Positions 29,522 through 37,909 of a stretch of DNA of 64,000 bases are shown here, in pieces (the first letter of the stretch is position 1; the number at the start of each line of letters is the position of its first letter). The notes under the pieces are model-generated. The model did not search any database. It was not told where the DNA came from and was given only the letters and a program-made list of their open reading frames with translations. The translations under genes were made by a program, and so were the position numbers. The stretch is from Actinomycetota bacterium (GTDB lineage Bacteria > Actinomycetota > Geothermincolia > Geothermincolales > RBG-13-55-18). Location of the stretch: contig JBFLWJ010000001.1 of NCBI GenBank assembly GCA_040757835.1, positions 150,836 to 214,835 on the forward strand. Reading direction: 5' to 3'.

Positions 29522-29700
29522 CGCCCCGCCTTTTCCCCGTAGGGTGGGGTCAGCGTCTCGAGTTTCATGCCCCAGGAGTCTTCTTGATGCGGAGGTCAAG
29601 CTGAAACCACGCGACTTGAACCCATTACCTGGAATCAGCGTTGGATCTTCAGGCCCCCAAACGTTATAGCAGCCTCGTTCTTCCAGGTCAGACGTTCTCT
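29522..29700. repeat. Intergenic repeat, copy B (same family as 17937-18075)
   Basis: Starts with CGCCTTTTCCCCGTAGGGT as in copy A, diverges in the middle (the inverted repeat is lost), then matches again from CATTACCTGGAATCAGCG through CCCCCAAACGTTATAGCA to GACGTTCTCT. The last part is the best conserved between the copies. Confidence 0.75.
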
Positions 29701-29728
29701 TTACGAAGACCGTTCTGTGGTTGATAAT
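29700..29728 (+). promoter_or_regulatory. Probable promoter of the aconitase-like/IDH operon
   Basis: TTTACG (29700-29705), 17 bp, GATAAT (29723-29728). The predicted transcript would start near 29735, which favours the ATG at 29772 as start codon over an in-frame TTG at 29721. The promoter begins exactly at the end of repeat copy B. Confidence 0.5.
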
Positions 29729-29771
29729 GATAGCCGTTGCGAAAGGATCAGGACTGACGAGGAGAGCGGCG

Positions 29772-31025
29772 ATGGGGATGACCATTGCGGAGAAGGTGTT
29801 CTCCAGCCACTGCGGCCGCGAGGTGCGGGCAGGAGAACTGGTGGTCGCCGAGGTCGATTTCATGATGGGCCAGGACGGCACCTCCCCCCTGGCCATCAAG
29901 GCCTTCCGCGAACTGGGCGGGGATAAAGTGAACGACCCGGCGCGGGTGGCCCTGGTCATAGACCACAGCTCCCCCAGCCCCCTGGAGGGCGTCTCCAACC
30001 TGCACGCCATGATGCGCGCCTTCGCGGCGGAGCAGGAAATCGGCATTTACGACATAGGGTGCGGCGTCTGCCACTGCCTGCTGCCCGAGCGGGGGCACGT
30101 GGCGCCCGGTGACATCGTCATCGGCGCCGACTCCCATACCACCACCTACGGGGCCATCAACGCCTTCTCGACCGGGGTGGGCTCCACCGACCTGGCCGCG
30201 GCCATGCTCACCGGCAGACTGTGGTTCAAGGTCCCGCCCACCCTGCGCCTGGAGCTGCATGGGCAGCTGCAGGAGGGGGTCTACTCCAAGGACGTGGCCC
30301 TCTTCCTCGCCGGTCAGCTCACCGCCGACGGCGCCACCTACCTGGCGGTGGAGTACGGTGGCGAGGTCATCAGCGCGCTGAGCGTGGAGGCCCGCTTCAC
30401 CATCTCCAACATGGCGGTGGAGATGGGGGCCAAGGCGGGTCTCATGGAGGCCGACGCCAAGACCATGGAGTGGGTGTCCGGCCGCGTCTCACGCCCCTTC
30501 ACGCCCGCGGCACCCGACCAGGACGCCGCCTACGAGAAGACCGAGGAGTTCGACCTCTCGGGCCTGGTGCCGCAGGTGGCCGAGCCCCACCGCGTGGACA
30601 GCGTGAGGCCGGTGGAGGAGGTGGAGGGCACCCCCGTCCAGGAGGCGGTCATCGGCACCTGTACCAACGGACGCCTGGAGGACCTGGAGGTGGCGGCGCG
30701 CATCCTGGCCGGGCGCAGGGTGAGCCCGGAGGTGCGCCTCATCGTGGCGCCCGCCTCCTGCCGGGTGTTCCTGGACGCCATGGAGAAGGGGATCGTGAAG
30801 CAGCTCATCGAGGCGGGAGCGGTCTTCGTCACGCCGGGCTGCGGGCCCTGCGTGGGCACCCACAACGGTGTGCCCTCGGACGGCGAGAGGGTGATCTCCA
30901 CCGCCAACCGCAACTTCAAGGGGCGTATGGGCAATGCCGAGGCCTTCATCTACCTGGCCAGCCCGGCAACGGTGGCGGCGAGCGCGGTGGCCGGAAAGAT
31001 AACCGATCCACGCCGCATGTTGTAG
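29772..31025 (+). CDS. Aconitase / 3-isopropylmalate dehydratase-family large subunit
   Basis: 417 aa from ATG 29772 (GGAGAG five bases upstream). It shows the LeuC2/homoaconitase-type pattern: GADSHTTTYGAINAFSTGVGS, TCTNGRLEDLEVA and GCGPCVGTHNG, the latter two supplying cysteines of the [4Fe-4S] cluster. It is a hydro-lyase isomerising a hydroxy-tricarboxylate or isopropylmalate. The next genes are its small subunit and an NAD-isocitrate-dehydrogenase-like protein, and a second LeuCD pair sits beside leuB at 46039. I therefore infer that this pair isomerises citrate to isocitrate; homoaconitase is the main alternative. Confidence 0.88.
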   Translation: MGMTIAEKVFSSHCGREVRAGELVVAEVDFMMGQDGTSPLAIKAFRELGGDKVNDPARVALVIDHSSPSPLEGVSNLHAMMRAFAAEQEIGIYDIGCGVCHCLLPERGHVAPGDIVIGADSHTTTYGAINAFSTGVGSTDLAAAMLTGRLWFKVPPTLRLELHGQLQEGVYSKDVALFLAGQLTADGATYLAVEYGGEVISALSVEARFTISNMAVEMGAKAGLMEADAKTMEWVSGRVSRPFTPAAPDQDAAYEKTEEFDLSGLVPQVAEPHRVDSVRPVEEVEGTPVQEAVIGTCTNGRLEDLEVAARILAGRRVSPEVRLIVAPASCRVFLDAMEKGIVKQLIEAGAVFVTPGCGPCVGTHNGVPSDGERVISTANRNFKGRMGNAEAFIYLASPATVAASAVAGKITDPRRML

Positions 31026-31048
31026 TGAAGGGAAAGAGGACGCAGCAC

Positions 31049-31558
31049 ATGGACGAGGGTATGGTACTCAGGGGCAGGGCACACATCTTCGGCGACGACG
31101 TTAACACCGATTACATAATCTCCGGCAAATACAAGTTCAAGACGCTGGACATGGACGAACTGGCCTGCCACTGCATGGAGGACGTGGACCCGGACTTCAG
31201 CACCCGGGTGCAGCCGGGTGACTTCATCGTGGCCGGCGGGAATTTCGGCTGCGGCTCGTCGCGGGAGCAAGCGCCCCTGGTCATCAAGCACGCCGGCGTC
31301 AGCGCCGTGCTGGCCCGTTCCTTCGCGCGCATCTTCTTCCGCAACGCCATCAACAAGGGGCTGCCGGCGGTGGAATGCGACACCTCCGGCATCGAGGCCG
31401 GCGACGAGCTGGAGGTGGACCTGGCCAGCGGCAGGGTCGCCAACCTGACCCGGGGCACGGAGATGGCGATAACCCCGCTGCCCGCGGTGATGATGGACAT
31501 CCTCACCGAGGGCGGGCTTACCGAGTACCTCAAGAGACATGGAGGATTCGAGCTATGA
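31049..31558 (+). CDS. Aconitase / 3-isopropylmalate dehydratase-family small subunit
   Basis: 169 aa from ATG 31049. It carries the swivelling-domain motifs [13 protein letters not shown] and [14 protein letters not shown]. In this family the loop after the first motif (YLRT, YLVY or similar) contacts the substrate side chain. Here it reads YKFK (Y28-K31), whereas the LeuD at 47304 has YLTL, which supports different substrates for the two pairs. Overlaps the next gene by 4 bp (ATGA). Confidence 0.88.
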   Translation: MDEGMVLRGRAHIFGDDVNTDYIISGKYKFKTLDMDELACHCMEDVDPDFSTRVQPGDFIVAGGNFGCGSSREQAPLVIKHAGVSAVLARSFARIFFRNAINKGLPAVECDTSGIEAGDELEVDLASGRVANLTRGTEMAITPLPAVMMDILTEGGLTEYLKRHGGFEL

Positions 31559-32556
31559 GAACTGTCACCCTGATACCCGGCGACGGCATAGGGCCGGATA
31601 TCGTCGAGGCCTGCCGCAGGATCATCGAGGCGGCGGGGGTGGAGATCGCCTGGGACGTGCAGGACGCGGGCGCCGGCGTGATGGAGAAGTACGGCACCCC
31701 TCTCCCCACCCACGTGCTGGACTCCATCCGCGCCAACAGGGTGGCCATGAAAGGCCCCATAACCACCCCCGTGGGCTCTGGTTTCCGCAGCATCAACGTG
31801 GCGCTGCGCAAGGAACTGGACCTCTACGCCAACCTGCGCCCCGCCAGGAGCATCGAGGGGGTCAAGTCGCCGTACCGGGATATCGACCTGGTGGTGGTGA
31901 GGGAGAACACCGAGGACCTATACGCCGGCATCGAGAGGCAGGTGGACGCGGACACCGCGGAGAGCATCAAGCTCATCACCCGCGGGGCCTCCGAGCGCAT
32001 ATGCCGCTTCGCCTTCGAGTATGCCCGCAGGGAGGGCAGGCACAAGGTCACGGCGGTGCACAAGGCCAACATCCTCAAGTTCACCGACGGGCTCTTCCTG
32101 GAGGTAGCGCGCTACGTCGCCACCGACTACCCGGACATCGAGTTCGAGGACCGCATCGTGGACAACATGGCCATGCAGCTGGTGCAGAAACCCCACATCT
32201 ACGACGTGCTGGTGCTCCCCAACCTCTACGGCGACATCATCTCCGACCTCTGCGCCGGCCTGGTGGGAGGCCTGGGGGTCGCACCCAGCGCCAATATCGG
32301 CGAGGGGATACAGGTCTTCGAACCGGTGCACGGCAGCGCCCCCAAGTACACCGGCATGAACAAGGTCAACCCCACCGCCCAGATCCTCACCGGCGTGCTC
32401 ATGCTGCACCACATCGGGGAGGAGGAGGCGGCGCGGCGCATCTACGACGCCACCACGGCGGTGATCGCGGAGAAGAAGACGGTCACCTACGACCTGGGGG
32501 GCGAGGCCGGCACCTCGGAGATGGCCGACGCCATCATCGCCAGGCTCCAGTCCTGA
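31555..32556 (+). CDS. NAD-dependent isocitrate dehydrogenase-like protein
   Basis: 333 aa. It is a beta-decarboxylating dehydrogenase with [11 protein letters not shown], the substrate motif [34 protein letters not shown] and a C-terminal NAD site ([15 protein letters not shown]). The [18 protein letters not shown] form with Ser at the first position and the ENTEDLYAG motif are typical of NAD-type isocitrate and homoisocitrate dehydrogenases rather than LeuB. It is coupled to the dehydratase pair, so the three genes would convert citrate to 2-oxoglutarate. Isocitrate versus homoisocitrate is not settled by sequence. Confidence 0.88.
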   Translation: MRTVTLIPGDGIGPDIVEACRRIIEAAGVEIAWDVQDAGAGVMEKYGTPLPTHVLDSIRANRVAMKGPITTPVGSGFRSINVALRKELDLYANLRPARSIEGVKSPYRDIDLVVVRENTEDLYAGIERQVDADTAESIKLITRGASERICRFAFEYARREGRHKVTAVHKANILKFTDGLFLEVARYVATDYPDIEFEDRIVDNMAMQLVQKPHIYDVLVLPNLYGDIISDLCAGLVGGLGVAPSANIGEGIQVFEPVHGSAPKYTGMNKVNPTAQILTGVLMLHHIGEEEAARRIYDATTAVIAEKKTVTYDLGGEAGTSEMADAIIARLQS

Positions 32557-32634
32557 GAACCACCCTCTGGTCCTCGCGAAGGCATCTGATCCGGCGGCAA
32601 CCGGGCGGGCAGGTTACAGCCGGGAAACAGGTTG

Positions 32635-32663
32635 CTCACAGACACGTTGATCGGATGTATAAT
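32635..32663 (+). promoter_or_regulatory. Possible promoter of the secreted propeller protein
   Basis: CTCACA (32635-32640), 17 bp, TATAAT (32658-32663). The -10 is a perfect match. The 275-bp gap otherwise shows no gene. The leader to the start at 32832 would be about 160 nt. Confidence 0.4.
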
Positions 32664-32831
32664 CTAACCCTGAGAGCATTGGGAGCAATATGGATGGTTG
32701 AGCCACTGATCGTACCCACGAGACGTTTCACTGTCCGGAGAACCGTAACCAGATGACGCTACCGGATCCTATCAGACCATCCACAGCGGGGAAGACGATA
32801 GGAAGGGTCTATCCTTTGAAAGGAGAAGACG

Positions 32832-35800
32832 ATGAGGGTGTCACGTAGAGTCCGCCGGTCCAGCAGTGTCTCAGCGGTCGTACTGCTGGTTTTGCTGCTG
32901 GCCACACCGCTGTGCCTCGCCGGGGTCAGATGGACCGCCAATGGCGTGGCCGTATGTACGGCAGCGGACTTCCAGGAATCTCCCCAGGTGATCCCCGACG
33001 GCTCGGGCGGGGCTATCATCGTCTGGGAGGATCTGCGCTCGGGAGCCGGGGGAGATATCTACGCCCGTAAGGTGAACGTCTCCGGCGTGCCGCGGTGGAC
33101 GCCGGGAGGCGTAGCCGCATGCACCGCGACAGACACCCAGAATAACCCCCAGCTGACCTCGGACGGCTCGGGCGGGGCCATCATCACCTGGATGGATAGA
33201 CGCTTAGGCAACTACGACATCTACGCCCAGCGGCTCGACTCCTCCGGCACGCCACAGTGGACGGCGGACGGAGTGGCTTTGTGCAGCGCCACGGGTGACC
33301 AGTATAACCCCCAGATCACCTCGGACGGATCCGGCGGGGCCATCATCACCTGGCAAGACCCACGCTCGGGCGGTTATGACATCTACGCCCGCAGGATAAA
33401 CTCCTCCGGCACGCCGCAATGGACGGCGGACGGCGTGGCCTTATGCACGGCGGCGAACGGGCAGAATGACCCCCAGCTGATCCCGGACGGCGCTGGCGGG
33501 GCCATCATCACCTGGGCTGACCAGCGCGCGGGGAACGTCGACATCTACGCCCGCAGGATAAACTCATCCGGAACGCCGCAGTGGACGGCGGACGGCGTGG
33601 CCGTGAGCACGGCGGCGGATTTTCAGCAATCTCCCCAGATAACAACGGACGGCTCGGACGGAGCCATCATCACCTGGTATGACAAACGCTCCGGCTTTTT
33701 CGACGATATTTACGCCCAGAGATTAAACGGCTCCGGCACGCCGCAGTGGACGGCGGACGGCGTGGCTGTGTGTACCGCCGCGAACGACCAGGATGATCCC
33801 CAGATCACCGCGGACGGTTCCGGCGGGGCCGTCATCGCCTGGGAGGATTCCCGCCCGGCGACCAGCACCGACGTCTATGCCCAGAGGGTGAACTCCGCGG
33901 GCGTGCCGCAGTGGACGGTCAATGGCGAAGGCGTATCCACCGCGGCGAATAACCAGGAGAACCCCCAGATTACCGCGGACGGTTCCGGCGGGGCTATCTT
34001 TACCTGGGATGACATGCGTTCGGCGAGTTTTTACGACGTCTACACCCAGAGGATCGACTCCACGGGCACGCCGCGTTGGACGGTGGGCGGCCTGCCCGTG
34101 AGCACGGCGGCGAACGACCAGGTGACCCCCCAGGTAGCCGGTGACGGCACGGGAGGGGCCATCATCGCCTGGGAGGACGCCCGCTCGGGGACGGACTTCG
34201 ACATCTACGCCCAGCGGGTCTCCAACCCCGCCCCGGTGGTCGGAAGCATCACCCCCGCGAGCGGTACGGGGGATACGACGGTGCACGTGAGCGACCTCGC
34301 GGGCGCCTGGTTCAGCGACGTGGGGGGAGCGCCCGAGGTGCGTCTGGAGAGGAGCGGCCAGCCGGACATCACGGCCACGGGCGTGAGCGTGGCATCGGAC
34401 GCCAGGATCACCTGCGACCTCGACCTCACCGGCGCCGTGCCCGGCGCCTGGGACGTGGTGGTCCAGAACCAGGACGGCCAGGAAGGGAGACTTGCCTCCG
34501 GCTTCACCGTGGAGGAATATACCTTCTATTTCGCAGAGGGCTACACCGGGACGGACTTCATAGAATACCTGTGCCTGGGCAACCCCGGTGACGATTTCGT
34601 GGACATCGACGTGACCTACATGTTCAAGGACGGCACCACCCAGGACGAGAACTACGGCGTGCCCGCGCGCTCCCGCGTTACCATAAGCGTTAACAGCGCG
34701 GTGGGCCAGGGCCGGGAGGTCTCCATCAGGTGTACCTCGGGATCGCCCTTCGTGGCCGAGCGTCCCATGTACTTCGACTACACCGGCGCGGGTGAGCGCT
34801 GGACGGGTGGCCACGACGTGGTGGGGGCCACCGCTCCCTCGGACACCTGGTACTTCGCCGAGGGCTACACCGGGGCGGGCTTCGACGAGTACATCTGCGT
34901 GCTCAACCCCGGGGGCACCGACGCCGGCCTCACCTTCCGCTTCCAGACCCAGACCGGGGAGATAGTGAGGGACGGTCTCACCGTCCCCGCCCACTCCCGC
35001 GAGACCTTCCTTGCGAATACGCTCCTGGGCGAGGGCTACGAGACCTCCCTCAAGCTGGAGTCCACCGTCCCGGTGGTGGCGGAGAGACCCATGTACTTCA
35101 ACTACACCGGCTACGGCGCCCCGGGATGGAACGGCGGCCACTGCGTCATGGGAGCACCCGAGCTGGCGACGGAGTACTTCTTCGCCGAGGGCTACACCGG
35201 GGCGGGCTTCGACGAGTACCTGACCATCCAGAACCCGAACGGCTCGGACATCACGGTCCAGGCCACCTACCAGCTGGGCCCGGAGCAGGGAGGCCCAGTG
35301 AGCGCCTCCTACACCGTTCCCGCGGAAGGGCGGACGACGGTGTACGTGAACGCCCCAGCGCCCGCCGGGGTGGGTCCCGGCGTGGACGTCTCGGTGCGGC
35401 TCACCTGCTCCGAGACCTTCCTCGCCGAGCGCCCCATGTACTTCGACTACTCCGGCATGGGCGCGCACGCCTGGACCGGGGGGCACTGCGTCATCGGGGC
35501 CACCGCCGGCGCGGACACCTGGTTCTTCGCCGAAGGCTACACCGGGGACGGCTTCGAGGAGTGGATCTGCATCCAGAACCCGGGCACGAAGGCGGCCGAC
35601 GTCACCATAACCTACTACACCATGGGCGCCGATCCCATCGTGAGGGGCCCCTTCAGCGTGGCAGCCAGCACCCGCGCCAGCGTCTACGTTAACGGGCTGG
35701 AGGGGTACGGTGCCGGACCGGGCCTCAGCATCTCCGCCAAGGTCACCTCCACCCAGCCGGTGGTCTGCGAGCGCCCCATGTACTTCGACTCCTACGGCTG

Positions 35801-35837
35801 GACCGGCGGGCACGACGTCGTGGGCTACGCGCCGTAG
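32832..35837 (+). CDS. Secreted protein: eight propeller-type repeats, IPT/TIG-like domain, four FAEGYTG repeats
   Basis: 1001 aa. A signal peptide (residues 1 to ~31) is followed by eight ~54-aa repeats (about 32-465) of the form QWTADGVA...DGSGGAIITW...DIYAQR, likely blades of a beta-propeller. Next comes an IPT/TIG-like segment (about 468-560, PVVGSITPASGTGDTTVHVS). Then four ~105-aa modules (about 564-1001) each run FAEGYTGxxFxEY...ERPMYFxY...W(T/N)GGHxVxGA. No LPxTG, SLH or terminal helix is seen, so it is probably released or held non-covalently. It has no catalytic motif. The same four-module block recurs at 55700-57000 in the glycosidase-like protein. Function unknown; adhesion or carbohydrate contact is conceivable. 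Confidence 0.85.
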   Translation: MRVSRRVRRSSSVSAVVLLVLLLATPLCLAGVRWTANGVAVCTAADFQESPQVIPDGSGGAIIVWEDLRSGAGGDIYARKVNVSGVPRWTPGGVAACTATDTQNNPQLTSDGSGGAIITWMDRRLGNYDIYAQRLDSSGTPQWTADGVALCSATGDQYNPQITSDGSGGAIITWQDPRSGGYDIYARRINSSGTPQWTADGVALCTAANGQNDPQLIPDGAGGAIITWADQRAGNVDIYARRINSSGTPQWTADGVAVSTAADFQQSPQITTDGSDGAIITWYDKRSGFFDDIYAQRLNGSGTPQWTADGVAVCTAANDQDDPQITADGSGGAVIAWEDSRPATSTDVYAQRVNSAGVPQWTVNGEGVSTAANNQENPQITADGSGGAIFTWDDMRSASFYDVYTQRIDSTGTPRWTVGGLPVSTAANDQVTPQVAGDGTGGAIIAWEDARSGTDFDIYAQRVSNPAPVVGSITPASGTGDTTVHVSDLAGAWFSDVGGAPEVRLERSGQPDITATGVSVASDARITCDLDLTGAVPGAWDVVVQNQDGQEGRLASGFTVEEYTFYFAEGYTGTDFIEYLCLGNPGDDFVDIDVTYMFKDGTTQDENYGVPARSRVTISVNSAVGQGREVSIRCTSGSPFVAERPMYFDYTGAGERWTGGHDVVGATAPSDTWYFAEGYTGAGFDEYICVLNPGGTDAGLTFRFQTQTGEIVRDGLTVPAHSRETFLANTLLGEGYETSLKLESTVPVVAERPMYFNYTGYGAPGWNGGHCVMGAPELATEYFFAEGYTGAGFDEYLTIQNPNGSDITVQATYQLGPEQGGPVSASYTVPAEGRTTVYVNAPAPAGVGPGVDVSVRLTCSETFLAERPMYFDYSGMGAHAWTGGHCVIGATAGADTWFFAEGYTGDGFEEWICIQNPGTKAADVTITYYTMGADPIVRGPFSVAASTRASVYVNGLEGYGAGPGLSISAKVTSTQPVVCERPMYFDSYGWTGGHDVVGYAP

Positions 35838-35940
35838 GCCCGAGACCCGGGGTATGAGGTCCTCGCTCCACTAGTGCTTCATAGGCCCGGCGACAAGGCT
35901 CGTCGTCGTCGCAAGCTCCTCCGAGCACCTTGCTCGCCGG

Positions 35941-36085
35941 GCTGGTAGCAGCGCAGATGGAAGCGCTCCGACCATCCCCGGGGTCTCGGGCGGGGGTTTA
36001 TATATAGGCGACACCCGGACATGGTCATCGTTCCATCAGGGTGAATATGCGCGATTACCGACCTGGTAGTTCCCCGGGCAGGTGG
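35941..36085. repeat. Intergenic repeat family 2, copy 3
   Basis: GCTGGTAGCAGCGCAGATG, GGGGTCTCGGGCGGGGGT, TATATAGGCGACACCCGG and, further on, ACCGACCTGGTAGTTCCCCG followed by GGGCAGGTGG match the blocks at 29296-29390 and 29461-29518, in a different order. Confidence 0.65.
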
Positions 36086-36128
36086 CCGGAGGGAACCCTA
36101 TCTACCAGGATATTTTCGCCACTTTCGC

Positions 36129-36157
36129 TTGACGGTTACCCATATAATCTAAATAAT
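36129..36157 (+). promoter_or_regulatory. Probable promoter of the ilv block
   Basis: TTGACG (36129-36134) with AATAAT (36152-36157) at 17 bp. A perfect TATAAT at 36143-36148 lies inside the spacer and could serve with a weaker upstream -35. The region is markedly AT-rich compared with its surroundings. The ATG of ilvD follows 50 bases downstream. Confidence 0.5.
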
Positions 36158-36210
36158 ACAGTCTATAACTGCGGTTTCGATCGTTTGCTTTGTCATACCG
36201 GAGGAAAAAT

Positions 36211-37899
36211 ATGGAACTTATCAGTGATTCCGCTAAGAAAGGCCTGGCGAGGGCCCCTCACCGCTCCCTGCTCAAGGGCATCGGCTATACCGACCACGAG
36301 ATCGCGCAACCCTGGGTGGGGATCGCCTGCGCCGCCAATGAGGTCATACCCGGCCATACCCACCTGCAGCAGGTCGCGGACGCGGTGAAAGCTGGCGTGT
36401 ACATGGCGGGCGGCACCCCCATGCAGTTCGGGGTCATCGGCATCTGCGACGGCATCGCCATGGGCCATGCGGGCATGCATTACTCGCTGCCCTCGCGCGA
36501 GAACATAGCGGACAGCGTGGAGATGATGGCCCGGGCCCAGGCCTTCGACGCCCTGGTACTGGTGACCAACTGCGACAAGATCGACCCCGGCATGCTCATG
36601 GCGGCGGCGCGGGTGAACATACCGGCGGTGGTGGTGAGCGGCGGGCCCATGCTCGCGGGCAGGCACCGCGGCCGCGACGTGGACTTCATCACCGTCATGG
36701 AGGCCCAGGGCGCGGTGGAGGCGGGCCGCATGGAGCCGGAGGAGCTGGCCGAGCTCGAGGACGAGGGCTGCCCCGGCTGCGGCAGCTGCGCCGGACTCTT
36801 CACCGCCAACTCCATGAACTGCCTCACCGAGGCCATCGGCATGGGCCTTCCCGGCAACGGCACCATCCCCGCCGTGCACGCCGCGCGGCTGCGCCTGGCC
36901 AAGCAGGCGGGCATGGCGGTCATGGAGATGCTGCGCCTGGGGCGCAGGCCGCGGGATATCATCACCCCCGCCTCCCTGCGCAACGCCCTCGCGGTGGACA
37001 TGGCCATCGGCGGCTCCTCCAACACCGTCCTCCACCTCCTGGCCATCGCCTATGAGGCGGGCCTGGAGCTGGACCTGGAGACCATGCAGGAGATATGCGA
37101 CGCCACGCCAAACCTGGCGCGCATCAGTCCCGCGGGGGAGGGGCGCCATCACATGCAGGACCTCCACGAGGCCGGGGGCATACCGGCGGTAATGGGGGAG
37201 CTGTCCCGGAAAGGGCTGATCGACCTGGACGCCCCCTGCGTGGGAGCGGACCGCATCGGGGACATCATCGCGGGCAGGGCCACCCTCGACCCCGAGGTGC
37301 TGCGGCCGGTTGACGACCCCTACATGCCCACGGGTGGGCTTGCCATCCTCGCGGGCAACCTGGCCCCCGAGGGGGCGGTGGTCAAGCAGTCCGCGGTGCC
37401 GGACAACCTGCTGCGACACCGCGGCCCGGCACGCGTCTTCGACGGCGAGGAGGAAGCGGTGGAGGCCATGCTGGCTGGGCGTATAAACGCGGGCGACGTC
37501 ATAGTGGTGCGCTACGAGGGGCCGCGGGGCGGCCCCGGCATGCGCGAGATGCTCAACCCCACCGCAACCCTGGCCGGCATGGGGATGTCAGGCGAGGTGG
37601 CGCTGATCACCGACGGCCGCTTCTCGGGAGGCTCGCGCGGGGCGGCGGTAGGGCATATCTCCCCCGAGGCGGCGCAGGGCGGCCCCATCGCCCTGGTCCG
37701 GGAGGGGGACACCATAGAACTGGATATCCCGGGCCGGCGCATCGAGCTCGAGGTGGACGAGGCGGAGATGCGCCGCCGGGCGGAAGGATGGGAGCGGCCC
37801 GCCCCCAAGGTGACGGAGGGCGCGCTGGCGGAGTACGCGCTGCGCGTCTCCAGCGCCAGCCGGGGGGCGGTACGGCTGAGGCTGGAGGAATGTCAGTAA
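36211..37899 (+). CDS. ilvD: Dihydroxy-acid dehydratase
   Basis: 562 aa from ATG 36211, six bases after [17 protein letters not shown] and [19 protein letters not shown] give the Fe-S cysteines; the Ser-containing [12 protein letters not shown] motif is at the C-terminus. It dehydrates 2,3-dihydroxy-isovalerate and -methylvalerate to the 2-oxoacids of valine and isoleucine synthesis. First gene of the branched-chain block; ilvB follows after 10 bp. Confidence 0.96.
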   Translation: MELISDSAKKGLARAPHRSLLKGIGYTDHEIAQPWVGIACAANEVIPGHTHLQQVADAVKAGVYMAGGTPMQFGVIGICDGIAMGHAGMHYSLPSRENIADSVEMMARAQAFDALVLVTNCDKIDPGMLMAAARVNIPAVVVSGGPMLAGRHRGRDVDFITVMEAQGAVEAGRMEPEELAELEDEGCPGCGSCAGLFTANSMNCLTEAIGMGLPGNGTIPAVHAARLRLAKQAGMAVMEMLRLGRRPRDIITPASLRNALAVDMAIGGSSNTVLHLLAIAYEAGLELDLETMQEICDATPNLARISPAGEGRHHMQDLHEAGGIPAVMGELSRKGLIDLDAPCVGADRIGDIIAGRATLDPEVLRPVDDPYMPTGGLAILAGNLAPEGAVVKQSAVPDNLLRHRGPARVFDGEEEAVEAMLAGRINAGDVIVVRYEGPRGGPGMREMLNPTATLAGMGMSGEVALITDGRFSGGSRGAAVGHISPEAAQGGPIALVREGDTIELDIPGRRIELEVDEAEMRRRAEGWERPAPKVTEGALAEYALRVSSASRGAVRLRLEECQ

Positions 37900-37909
37900 G
37901 GAAGAGAAG

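Larger units (their letters stand above)
29124..29771. other. Long intergenic region rich in repeats
   Basis: 648 bp between divergent lpdA and the aconitase-like gene. It holds two copies of a GCGCAGATG...CGGACCGA repeat (about 29296-29390 and 29461-29518), repeat copy B (29522-29700) and a promoter at 29700-29728. Short reading frames here show no family features and largely follow the repeats. The lpdA promoter should lie near the AT-rich patch at about 29190-29215. Confidence 0.6.
35838..36210. other. Intergenic region before ilvD
   Basis: 373 bp with no supportable gene. It holds a family 2 repeat (35941-36085) and the ilvD promoter (36129-36157). No T-box or leader peptide with Ile/Val/Leu codons was recognised. 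Confidence 0.55.

Noticed and set aside
29320..29604. Plus-strand frame of 94 codons between lpdA and the aconitase-like gene
   Set aside because: It runs through repeat copies, has no recognisable domain and no good ribosome site.
29772..32556. Assigning this trio to lysine synthesis (homoaconitase/homoisocitrate dehydrogenase)
   Set aside because: Not excluded, but no homocitrate synthase or alpha-aminoadipate genes are nearby, so the aconitase/isocitrate reading is simpler.
32925..34230. Regularly spaced DNA repeats that could suggest a CRISPR array
   Set aside because: They lie in frame within a coding region, the period is ~160 bp, and the repeats encode protein blades. No cas genes are present.
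35838..36210. T-box or leader-peptide attenuator before ilvD
   Set aside because: No specifier hairpin, T-box core or run of Ile/Val/Leu codons was found. The space is filled by a repeat and a plain promoter.
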